Origin: an uncultured Alphaproteobacteria bacterium
GTDB taxonomy: Bacteria > Pseudomonadota > Alphaproteobacteria > UBA6615
Reading direction: 5' to 3'
DNA: 64,000 nt
Assembly (NCBI GenBank): GCA_943787745.1
Contig: CALSNJ010000002.1
Location: forward strand, 1,298,668-1,362,667
A model generated the notes under the pieces. That model was not told the origin of the DNA and ran no database searches. It saw nothing but the letters and a program-made list of their open reading frames with translations. Numbering within the stretch: the stretch's first letter is position 1; each line of letters opens with the position of its first letter. Shown one piece after another: positions 51,935 to 62,231 of the stretch. Both the position numbers and the translations under genes were made by a program.

Positions 51935-52582
51935 TTAACCGATGGCCTTCACGTCTGCGAGTGTCTTCTCGGGCTCGGGGCGCGAGGTGTAGTTCGGGTC
52001 GATATCCGTGGCCCGAACGATGCCGTCACTGCTGACCACGATGCGCGCAGGCATCGGAAGGGTCCAGCTGTCGTCACCATTCGTCTCTTCCATGGGCAGC
52101 TTGAAGCCCTGGTAGATTTTCTTCACTTCGGCCGGAACCTCGAAACGCAGGCCAAGTTCGGCTGCATATTCGTTGCCCGGGTCACTCAACATATCGAACT
52201 CGATACCGTGCTTCTCGATCATACCCTGGCTGAAGGAAGCCAGTTGGGGTGTCAGCGCGACAACAATTGCGCCGGCGGCTTTAAATTGGTCGTTCGTTGC
52301 TTGCATAGCGTACAGCTCTGCATTGCAATAGGGTCACCAATGGCCGCGGAAAACTGTGAGAACCAGCGTCCCTTTGGCGAGCAGGTCAGCCGAACTGACG
52401 TCTTCACCGTTGGCATTCTTGAGAGTGAAAGACGGCAGCTTGTCGCCGACCTTGATGGTCCGGTCCATAATTCCGGATTCGCGAAGTTCGTTGGTGGCAC
52501 GCCCCATCGTGGCGCGCACCTCCTCCGGCATCCGCTTGGCACCCGCGGCGCTAATCTCCGCGAGTTGTTCCTGCAGGCTCAT
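51935..52582 (-). CDS. Peroxiredoxin-like protein, probable selenoprotein (in-frame TGA at the redox cysteine)
   Basis: One frame of 216 codons broken only by TGA at 52334-52336 (codon 83). The text on both sides joins as FRGHW-[TGA]-PYCNAELYAM. AhpC/TSA-type proteins of this family, about 215 residues long, have WCPYC here, so TGA replaces exactly the first, peroxidatic-type Cys. Before it: KVGDKLPSFTLKNANGED (about 45-62); after it: MLSDPGNEYAAELGLRFEVP and WTLPMPARIVV (about 172-182). Conservation after the TGA rules out a true stop. A weak hairpin follows the TGA. Expected role: thiol/selenol peroxide or disulfide reduction in the cytoplasm. A nonsense mutation is the alternative, but it would have to hit this one codon. 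Confidence 0.8.
52301..52328 (-). promoter_or_regulatory. Candidate bacterial SECIS hairpin after the in-frame TGA
   Basis: Starting 6 nt after the TGA, TTGCA pairs with TGCAA, then a 2x2 internal loop, then GC/GC, leaving a 10-nt loop AGAGCTGTAC. G residues fall 16 and 18 nt after the TGA, within the distance reported for bacterial SECIS loops. The stem is weak and lies in coding sequence, so this is suggestive only. Confidence 0.4.
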
Positions 52583-52718
52583 ATAGGCCTCCTGTTTTGG
52601 TTACGATAAAAAAGCACCTATAAGCTAAGCTTGATCCCGGTGAACGGCCACCATTGCGATGGCATTTTCCGGCACAAGTCCTTTAACCCAGTTGAAATTC
52701 AGTATCCGAGGAAAAGAC

Positions 52719-53642
52719 ATGAGCGACCCGATCCAGATTCGCATGGGCGGCTACGGACCCGAAACCACCACCCACAGCCGCGCCCTGAAGTTCATCGGCG
52801 ACAAGCTCGAAGCCCAGTTCGGCGACGGCGTCGACATCAAATACATCTGGAACATCATGGATTTCGGCTATCGCGCCGATGAAATCCTCTGGCTGACCGA
52901 ATGTGGCATCCTGACCATGTCCTATCAGTCGACGGCCTATCTGACCGACCGGGTGCCCGAACTCGGCTTTGTGGACCTGCCGTTCCTGTTTCCCAATCTG
53001 GATCATGCACGTGCCGCCTTTGATGGTGATCTCGGCCGCTATCTCGATACCTGCATTGAGCGCGAATACAACTACCGCATGCTCGGTTATTTCGAGAACG
53101 GCTTCCGCCATATCTCCAACAAGGAACGGGCGATCCACCTTCCAGAGGACCTCGACGGCCTGAAAATCCGGATGCTGCCCAGCGACACCCATGTCCGGAC
53201 CTTCGACTTGCTAGGTGCCGTGCCCCTGCGCATGGATCTGACCGAAGCCATCGAGGGCGTCATCGACGGTTCGCTGGATGCACAGGAAAACCCGCTCGCC
53301 AACACTGTCACCTATGGCGTGCACAAATATCATCACTTCCACACGCTCAGTGGTCATTTCTATCTCTCCCGCGGGGTCTATGGGCATCGTGAGAGCGTGG
53401 ATGGCTGGCCCGAAGAACTTCGCACCGCCATGCGGGCTGCCGTGCAGGAGGCGACCGCCTACCAGCGTGGACTGGCCGTTGCAGAAGAAGAAATCTCGCA
53501 GCAGGCACTGGTTGCGGAAAACTGTGAAATCACAGAACTTTCTGACGAAGAACGTTCGGCATTCCGGGCCGCTGTCGCTCCGATGTACGATGAAGCTCGG
53601 GCACAGTTCGGCAATACAATGTTCGACCTGCTGGAGGGGTAA
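52719..53642 (+). CDS. TRAP-type substrate-binding protein (DctP family) lacking a signal peptide
   Basis: 307 residues from the ATG at 52719 (GAGGAAAA upstream). DctP/TAXI-like fold: LDGLKIRMLPSDTHVRTFDLLGA in two blocks (about 145-167) with the ligand Arg, then EGVIDGSLDAQENPLANTV (about 181-199) and KYHHFHTLSGHFYLSRGV (about 205-222). These proteins normally work in the periplasm, but the N-terminus (MSDPIQIRMGGYGP) starts directly in the first strand and an in-frame TGA precedes any usable upstream start. No dctQ or dctM gene is adjacent. It is divergent from the peroxiredoxin-like gene. Confidence 0.85.
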   Translation: MSDPIQIRMGGYGPETTTHSRALKFIGDKLEAQFGDGVDIKYIWNIMDFGYRADEILWLTECGILTMSYQSTAYLTDRVPELGFVDLPFLFPNLDHARAAFDGDLGRYLDTCIEREYNYRMLGYFENGFRHISNKERAIHLPEDLDGLKIRMLPSDTHVRTFDLLGAVPLRMDLTEAIEGVIDGSLDAQENPLANTVTYGVHKYHHFHTLSGHFYLSRGVYGHRESVDGWPEELRTAMRAAVQEATAYQRGLAVAEEEISQQALVAENCEITELSDEERSAFRAAVAPMYDEARAQFGNTMFDLLEG

Positions 53643-53770
53643 CCTGCCAGGGGGCCGTGAGGCCGTTTAGCGGCACCGGCCCCTCGCAGCATGGTCCTGT
53701 GGCTCAACATGACGACCGCAGACGACATACAATAGGGGTTTGCAGGTCGTGTGGAAGAAGTGGCGAATTC

Positions 53771-56077
53771 TCAGACTGCGTTTGTCGCTCTGGCCGACGG
53801 TTTTTCGGCCTCGGCAACCCATTGTTCAATCTTGGCAAACATGTCGTCCGAGCGGATTGGCTTTTCAATATAATCGTTCATCCCCGCAGCGATGAAACGT
53901 TCCCGGTCTCCCTTCAGGGCATGGGCCGTGACGCCGATAATCGGAATATTCGCCACCGATCCCGCGAACTCACGCACACGCCCTGTGGCCTCAATGCCAT
54001 CCATCACGGGCATCTGCACATCCATCAGGACGATATCAAAGGGCAGGTCTCGCAACGCGCGGAGTGCCTCCTGACCGTTGGCCACAAGTTCGACGCGATA
54101 ACCCCGTTTCTTGAGTACGGTGCTGATGATCAACTGATTTGTCGCATTGTCCTCGGCCACCAGCACTCTGGTTGAAGTTGAAGAAGCCTCGACCGGAGCA
54201 GTCTGTTGAGCCGCACCAATCGTTGTCACTTCAGCCGTCTGCGTAACGGGGACTTGCTGCAATTCAGTGCCTTCGCCCCACCAGCACAGGGCTTCGCGCA
54301 AGGCTCCCGGGCGGAGCGGTTTTGGCAACGCATGATCAAACCCGCTCTGGCGTGCTTTTCCATCGGTATTCACCACGCCGGATGAGGAGGACAACACCAG
54401 TGTCATACCGGCATCCCATCCCCGGTCACGAATCATGGCGCAAAGATCGATACCGTCCGTGCCGGGCATCATGTGGTCCAGAATCGCGAGTTCAAAAGGC
54501 TGACCACATTCCAGGGCCACTTCAATTCTCGACAACGCGGACTGTGCGCTCATCGCGGTCGTGACCTCGGCACCCAGCGAAAGCAGTTGCCGTTCGAAGA
54601 TCATACGGTTGATCTCGTTGTCATCGACAATCAAGACACGACACCCCGCGAGCGAGGCTTCAACCTCACCAGCCCAGCGTTGCTGCGGGTGGCTCAGTGG
54701 CAATGTCAGCGTAAACCAAAAGACAGAACCACCTTCCGGTCGCGCATCAACACCTATCGCCCCTCCCATCAATTCGATCAAACGCCTGCAGATCGTAAGA
54801 CCCAACCCGGTTCCGCCATGCGCGCGGGTCACAGAGCCATCGGCCTAGGCAAACTGTCCGAAAATACGCTCACGGGCCTCCTCGGGAATGCCCATCCCGG
54901 TATCCGAGACCTGAAACCGCAACGTGACGTTGTCATTATCCAAATCGGGCTGTCCGGTCACCTCGACCATGACACCACCGCGTTCGGTAAACTTGATCGC
55001 ATTGTGAATGAGGTTCAGCAGGATCTGACGCAACCGGCCATCATCGCCGACAAAGGTCTTTGAAATCGACGGATCAACAAACACGGAAAGATCCAGAGAC
55101 TTGGCCTGCGCCGAAGCCGCCAAGAGGTCAACAGTGCCATCCAGAAGGTCAATGACATCAAATTCGACCGCCTCGATCTCCAGGCTTCCCGCCTCAATTT
55201 TTGAGAAATCAAGTATGTCGTTCAGAACCCGCAGCAGCGATTCACCCGACATCGAAATGGTGCTGACATAGGAAGCCTGCTCTTCATCGAGATCCGTATC
55301 AATCAACAGCCCGGCTGTCCCGAGAACGCCGTTGAGTGGCGTGCGGATTTCATGACTCATATTGGCAAGGAATTCGGATTTCGCCTGCTCCGCGGCTACC
55401 GCGCGGTCGCGTTCCTCTGACAGCATCTGGTTTCGCGTACGGACCGTACGGACCATCGCGAGCAACGCCAATCCCGGTAACAACAGCGCCAGAAGAACAA
55501 GTGCTCCGATCTCCAGACCAAATATCTCAAATTCCTGATTGATCGCAGCTGCATTCGCTGTCTGGTCTACATAAACCTCAACAATGGCAATCGTCTTGCC
55601 GTCGCGAATCACTGGGGCGTAACTTTCGGCATACACATCGGGTCGGTTTTCGTTCGCCCGGCCATCCGCGACCACCGTGAAGGGTTTTCCGCTCGAAAGA
55701 ACCGACACCGCCATGGAATTGTGTTCACTAAGTGTCTTGCTATTGGCAGACTCCGTATTGAGATCATCAGAGACGAGCCGAAGGTGACCTTCGGAATCAA
55801 AAAGTTTGAAGCGAAAGACGTCTCCGAATTGCCGTGCACGGTCCAGAAAGGCCTCTTCGTCCGGCCGAATAGACGCGCCCGCGGCGATCTCCTCAATACG
55901 GTCCAGTTCGCCGCCCAAATAATTTGCCCATCCCATCGAAATGCTTTCCGCATTGTCGGCCACAATGCGATTGGAGGCATGGCTGAGGATGAAAGCTCCA
56001 GAGATAACGATGACGACAAGTGCAACAGGCATCATCGCCACGACAGCAATGACGCGCGAACGCGACCAAAAATCCAT
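53771..56077 (-). pseudogene. Hybrid sensor histidine kinase interrupted by an amber codon
   Basis: A single 769-codon frame with TAG at 54845-54847. Upstream part (410 residues): N-terminal transmembrane helix, a periplasmic sensor region, a second helix (about 187-212), the dimerisation/phosphoacceptor site [11 protein letters not shown] and ATPase N and G1 boxes ([11 protein letters not shown]). Just after IFGQFA the TAG replaces the Gln of the usual FAQADGS; reading through gives ADGSVTRAHGGTGLGL (G2 box), then two receiver domains with phosphoacceptor Asp in AILDHMMPGTDG and IVLMDVQMPVMDG. A C-to-T change would create TAG from CAG. As it stands the kinase lacks its full ATP site and receivers. 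A sequencing error or suppression is also possible. Confidence 0.85.
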
Positions 56078-56165
56078 GGAAAAACCCTTCTGATATCACG
56101 GGTATCAAAGCACGCGCAGAGTAAACAACTCCCTAACGGGGAGAACACTTCCCTGTGGAGAAAAT

Positions 56166-56242
56166 TGGTAGGCCCGGCAGGATTCGAACCTGCGACATAA
56201 CCGTTATGAGCGGTCCGTTCTAACCAGCTGAACTACGGGCCC
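56166..56242 (-). tRNA. tRNA with anticodon CAU (Ile2 or elongator Met)
   Basis: 77 nt including an encoded CCA. Acceptor GGGCCCG pairs with CGGGCCT; D stem GTTC/GAAC; anticodon stem-loop GACCG-CTCATAA-CGGTT; T stem-loop GCAGG-TTCGAAT-CCTGC. The CAU anticodon fits elongator Met or, after lysidine modification, Ile (AUA). The GGGCCC acceptor resembles Ile2 tRNAs more, but I cannot settle it. It is not an initiator, since the 1-72 pair is not the unpaired type and the anticodon stem lacks three G-C pairs. Confidence 0.95.
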
Positions 56243-56282
56243 GTTGCACCAAGTTGGGAGAGTTTTCTATAGCACACAGCAC

Positions 56283-56315
56283 AAAAGAAAAGAGGCCGGT
56301 TTGAAAACCGACCTC
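56283..56315 (-). terminator. Intrinsic terminator of rpoD
   Basis: On the minus strand GAGGTCGGTTT and AAACCGGCCTC form an 11-bp stem (one G-T pair) with a 2-nt loop, followed by TTTTCTTTT. It lies 23 bp after the rpoD stop. Confidence 0.9.
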
Positions 56316-56338
56316 CAAATTCTTATCAGAACAAAAAC

Positions 56339-58357
<2,019 letters not shown>

Positions 58358-58418
58358 AAGTATCCCTCGCCGCGGCGCTCAATCGTGAGCGCGCATTCGC
58401 TCGATCAAAATTCTTGTC

Positions 58419-60236
58419 TTAGAGTCCGCCTGCACCCGACTCTTCGCGTACCAGATTCAACAATTTGTTGCTCTTCGGTTCGCTCATGTCGTCTGCAAGC
58501 TCCCTTTTTGCTTCCGCGCGATCGGCAACCATCCGTCCACGCCCATAACGCAGCAGCATCTCATTCAATGCTGCGCGTGCATCCGTAACTGTTGCTTCCG
58601 GCCCCGCAAACGAAGCCTGACGATACACTTGCGCATGCAGCACACCCGCCAACAGCCTATCGTATCCATCTTCGATCAAATGGCGCTGAAGGTCCCGAGT
58701 GTCAAGCACTGGCGCGGTAAAGGCGAGGTTTAAAATCACCTGAAGCAAACTGTCAAGTTCCCTGCTTTGCAGGGAAATTTCGTTCAGGGCCTCAATTGAG
58801 TCATGAATCAGGTCCGGATGGTTGATCAAAGTGGCGATCAGAGCCCTCTCCTGCATCGCTTTCATGGCCCCGATATCGCCGCGCGCGCCCAATCCGGGGG
58901 CCAAAACCGGCTTTTTGGGGCCCCATTTGCCGCCCTTTTGACCAGCTGATCTGCCGGGGCCACCGCGCGGCTGGAAAAACAAGTCCCGCAGTCGCTGCCG
59001 GAAACTTTGCTGATAATGATATTTCACGCCCTCATCCGCGATCACGGCAATCCGGCCGTTTATCCGACGCTCGAGGTCGGCGCGACGTTCCGGGGTATCG
59101 TGGGGAGACGCCGAAGATTCTGTTTGCCAGATCACATCGGCGAGCTGACGGGCACTGCCCATGATATGACGAAATCCGTCGGCGCCCCGGGACTGCACAA
59201 GTGAATCCGGGTCTTCGCCAGCGGGCAAGCCCATAAAGCGCAAGGTTTTGCCCGGCTTGAGCAATGGCAGGGCTCGTTCGGCAGCCCGCAGGGCCGCGCG
59301 CTCGCCAGCCGTATCCCCATCAAAACACAACACCGGTTCGTCGGCGACGCGCCACAGCAAACCAATCTGCTCTTCCGTGACCGCTGTTCCCAGCGGTGCG
59401 ACGGCGTTGGGCAACCCGGCCTGAGCCAGCGCGATCACATCGGTATAACCTTCCGCCACAATGACCGTCCCCAGATCACGTGAAGCTTCCCGGGCCATAG
59501 CGAAATTGTAGAGATTGCGTCCCTTGTGGAAGAGCGGCGTCTCAGGCGAGTTCAGATATTTGGGCTGACCATCGCCGAGAATGCGCCCGCCAAACGCGAT
59601 CACCCGGCCGCGGCCATCAGAAATCGGGAACATCACCCGATTGAAAAAATAGTCCCGCGGATCCCCGCCCCCCTCGGGCAGCTTGATCAACCCGGCTTCA
59701 ACCAATTGGTCTTTCCGAATGCCCTTGGCCTCCATGGCCTGCAGCAATCGCCCACGACCATCGGGTGAATAGCCCAGCCGAAACGTCCGAATGGTTTCTT
59801 CGGTAAATCCACGCCCCCGCAGATAATCAAGCGCCTCGCGGCCGCCGGTCTGGCGCAGATTGTCCTCGTACCAGGCACAAACCTGTTCAACGACGTCATA
59901 GAGCGTGTTGCGAACCTTTGCCCGCTCGCGTTCTTCCGGCGAGGACTGAGGCACCTGCAGACCCGCCTGGGACGCCAGTCGCTCGACGGCCTCAGGAAAG
60001 CTCAGGCCTTCGGTCTCCATAACAAAGGTGATCACATCGCCATGCTGGCCACAGCCAAAGCAATGATAGAAGGCCTTCTCGTCATTGACCGTGAAGGACG
60101 GCGTCTTCTCATTGTGGAAGGGACACAATCCGGAATGCTCTCGCCCCTTGCGGACCAGACGCACCTTTCGCCCGACGACCTCCGATACCGGAAGGCGCGC
60201 ACGCAACTCATCGAGAAATTGCGGCGGAAAGGCCAT
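58419..60236 (-). CDS. dnaG: DNA primase
   Basis: 605 residues. N-terminal zinc-binding domain CPFHNEKTPSFTV ending YHCFGCGQHGD (about 38-66), catalytic TOPRIM core with VAEGYTDVIAL (Glu) and FDGDTAGERAA (Asp-x-Asp; about 265-320), and a C-terminal helicase-binding domain from about 450. It makes RNA primers at the replication fork. Next upstream on the same strand is the yqeY-like gene. Confidence 0.97.
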   Translation of the reverse strand: MAFPPQFLDELRARLPVSEVVGRKVRLVRKGREHSGLCPFHNEKTPSFTVNDEKAFYHCFGCGQHGDVITFVMETEGLSFPEAVERLASQAGLQVPQSSPEERERAKVRNTLYDVVEQVCAWYEDNLRQTGGREALDYLRGRGFTEETIRTFRLGYSPDGRGRLLQAMEAKGIRKDQLVEAGLIKLPEGGGDPRDYFFNRVMFPISDGRGRVIAFGGRILGDGQPKYLNSPETPLFHKGRNLYNFAMAREASRDLGTVIVAEGYTDVIALAQAGLPNAVAPLGTAVTEEQIGLLWRVADEPVLCFDGDTAGERAALRAAERALPLLKPGKTLRFMGLPAGEDPDSLVQSRGADGFRHIMGSARQLADVIWQTESSASPHDTPERRADLERRINGRIAVIADEGVKYHYQQSFRQRLRDLFFQPRGGPGRSAGQKGGKWGPKKPVLAPGLGARGDIGAMKAMQERALIATLINHPDLIHDSIEALNEISLQSRELDSLLQVILNLAFTAPVLDTRDLQRHLIEDGYDRLLAGVLHAQVYRQASFAGPEATVTDARAALNEMLLRYGRGRMVADRAEAKRELADDMSEPKSNKLLNLVREESGAGGL

Positions 60237-60333
60237 GACACTTCTTTGTAAGGACTGATGACAATCCGAAGACTACCGCGTCGCGGAGTCGGCGGCGATG
60301 CCTGAATAACGGGGATAAAGCGGTGGGGCTGAA

Positions 60334-60792
60334 CTAGCCGCCCAAACGCGCCTTCACAATGCCGCTGGCACGCCCGAAATCCATCTGCCCGGCGTAATTG
60401 TCACGCAGGGCCCCCATCACACCACCCATATCCTTGAGGCCGGTCGCCCCAAGATCGGCAATGGTCTTTTCCACGGCAGCTTCAGTGGCCGCCGCATCAA
60501 GTTGTTCGGGCAGAAACCGCTGAATGATTTTGATTTCCTCGGCCTCCTGCTCGGCAAGCTCAAGGCGACCGCCCTTTTCATACATGGTGATCGATTCCCG
60601 GCGCTGCTTCACCATGGTTTGCAGCATCTGCAGAATTTCATCGTCGCCAATGCCATCGGCATTGCCCTTGCTGCGCGCGGCGATATCGCGATCTTTGAGC
60701 GCGGCCATAATCAGCCGGAACGTGGAAACGGCACGTTGGTCTTTCTCTTTCAACGCAGATTTCAGCGCGTCGGGAAGCTGTTCGCGGATCAT
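60334..60792 (-). CDS. GatB/YqeY domain protein
   Basis: 152 residues from the ATG at 60792 (MIREQLPDALKSALKE); the longer frame to 60849 lacks family similarity. All-helical: MAALKDRDIAARSKGN, QTMVKQRRESITMYEKGGR and the C-terminal GatB/tRNA-binding-like ADLGATGLKDMGGVMGALR (about 111-129). The family is related to the tRNA-binding tail of GatB; its role is not established. Its place before dnaG-rpoD and divergent from carAB is common in alphaproteobacteria. Confidence 0.93.
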   Translation of the reverse strand: MIREQLPDALKSALKEKDQRAVSTFRLIMAALKDRDIAARSKGNADGIGDDEILQMLQTMVKQRRESITMYEKGGRLELAEQEAEEIKIIQRFLPEQLDAAATEAAVEKTIADLGATGLKDMGGVMGALRDNYAGQMDFGRASGIVKARLGG

Positions 60793-60908
60793 AGTTTCGG
60801 GCCCTATTTGGAAGTCGGGGAAGGTAGCGGATTTGATGTTTGAGCGCAATCAAACCGCCAAACTGTTAAGCATCTGTTTTTACTGTAACTTTTCATCCCC
60901 AGCCCAGC

Positions 60909-60937
60909 TTGACGACTCTGACCCTGTGCCGTAAACA
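60909..60937 (+). promoter_or_regulatory. Sigma-70-type promoter of carAB
   Basis: TTGACG (60909-60914), 17-bp spacer, TAAACA (60932-60937), about 120 bp before the carA ATG. The leader between holds no clear attenuator. Confidence 0.6.
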
Positions 60938-61057
60938 ACGCGGCAATTTGCGTGTCCGTGCTGACATGCTCCGGCTGCGAAACAGTCGGCTTGAAATCAA
61001 TCTTGCCCCGGTGTCCCGCGCTCTGCGCCTGGCCACCATCCCGAGGATCGGAGCGAT

Positions 61058-62230
61058 ATGCCCGCTTCCGCGCCACAAGACCGGAGCCAGCCTGAATGGG
61101 CCACCGGCGCATTGGTGCTGCCCGATGGCGCAGTATTCTGGGGACGCGGGATCGGCGCCACCGGTGCCTCGGTCGGTGAGGTATGTTTCAACACCTCGCT
61201 CACCGGCTACCAGGAAATCATGACCGACCCGTCCTATGCCGGGCAGATCATCAACTTCACCTTCCCCCATATCGGCAATGTCGGTGCCAACGACGAAGAC
61301 ATCGAAACGATCACGCCGGCCGCACGCGGCTGCGTGTTGCGCGCCGATATCACCGATCCTTCGAACTGGCGCGCCGTCCAGCATCTCGACGCCTGGCTCA
61401 AATCCATGGGCCTTGTCGGCATCGCGGGAGTCGACACCCGCCGCCTGACACGACACATCCGGGACACCGGCGCACCCAATGGCGCGATCGTTCATCAGCC
61501 CGACAGCCCCATCAACACAGCCACCCTTCGTGCCGCGGGCAGCGATTGGCGCGGATTGGAAGGCACCGATCTTGCCAAAGAAGTTTCCTGCACCCAGACC
61601 TACGAGTGGAGCGAGACACCGTGGACGTTGGGCAAGGGCTTTGGCGAACTGAAAAAGCCCAAGCGCCATGTGGTCGCGGTCGATTTCGGGGCCAAGCGCA
61701 ACATCCTGCGTTCGCTCGCCGGTCTGGATTGCAAGGTCACGGTCGTGCCCGCATCCACAAGCGCGGCGGATGTCCTGCGCCACAAGCCCGACGGCGTGTT
61801 TCTCTCCAATGGTCCGGGCGATCCGGCGGCCACCGGCCAATACGCTGTGCCCATGATCCAGGGTGTTCTGAAGTCCGGTACGCCGACGTTCGGAATTTGT
61901 CTTGGCCATCAGATGCTTTGCCTCGCGCTCGGCGCCAAGACCGAAAAGATGCATCACGGCCATCGCGGCGCGAACCATCCGGTCAAGGACCTCGCCACGG
62001 GCAAGGTCGAGATCACGAGCCAGAACCACGGCTTTGTGGTGATGGAAAGCTCACTTCCCGCCAATGTGGAAATGAGCCACCAGTCCCTGTTTGACGGCTC
62101 GCTCGAAGGCATCCGCGTCAAGGACGCGCCGGTCTTCTCGGTCCAGTACCATCCCGAGGCCTCCCCCGGACCCCATGACAGCCACTATTTGTTCGAGCGG
62201 TTCGTCGAAATGATCGACGGACAAAGCTGA
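61058..62230 (+). CDS. carA: Carbamoyl-phosphate synthase small subunit
   Basis: 390 residues. The N-terminal CPSase domain has [20 protein letters not shown] (about 45-64) and [10 protein letters not shown]. The C-terminal class I glutamine amidotransferase domain has the catalytic Cys in [14 protein letters not shown] (about 280-293) and the His-Glu pair in [12 protein letters not shown] (about 363-374). It splits glutamine and passes ammonia to CarB, encoded 1 bp downstream. Confidence 0.98.
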   Translation: MPASAPQDRSQPEWATGALVLPDGAVFWGRGIGATGASVGEVCFNTSLTGYQEIMTDPSYAGQIINFTFPHIGNVGANDEDIETITPAARGCVLRADITDPSNWRAVQHLDAWLKSMGLVGIAGVDTRRLTRHIRDTGAPNGAIVHQPDSPINTATLRAAGSDWRGLEGTDLAKEVSCTQTYEWSETPWTLGKGFGELKKPKRHVVAVDFGAKRNILRSLAGLDCKVTVVPASTSAADVLRHKPDGVFLSNGPGDPAATGQYAVPMIQGVLKSGTPTFGICLGHQMLCLALGAKTEKMHHGHRGANHPVKDLATGKVEITSQNHGFVVMESSLPANVEMSHQSLFDGSLEGIRVKDAPVFSVQYHPEASPGPHDSHYLFERFVEMIDGQS

Positions 62231-62231
62231 A

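Noticed and set aside
51935-52306. Treating the 123-residue and 82-residue pieces as two separate genes
   Set aside because: The 123-residue piece starts mid-domain, has no ribosome site, and is in the same frame as the upstream piece across a single TGA at the redox Cys.
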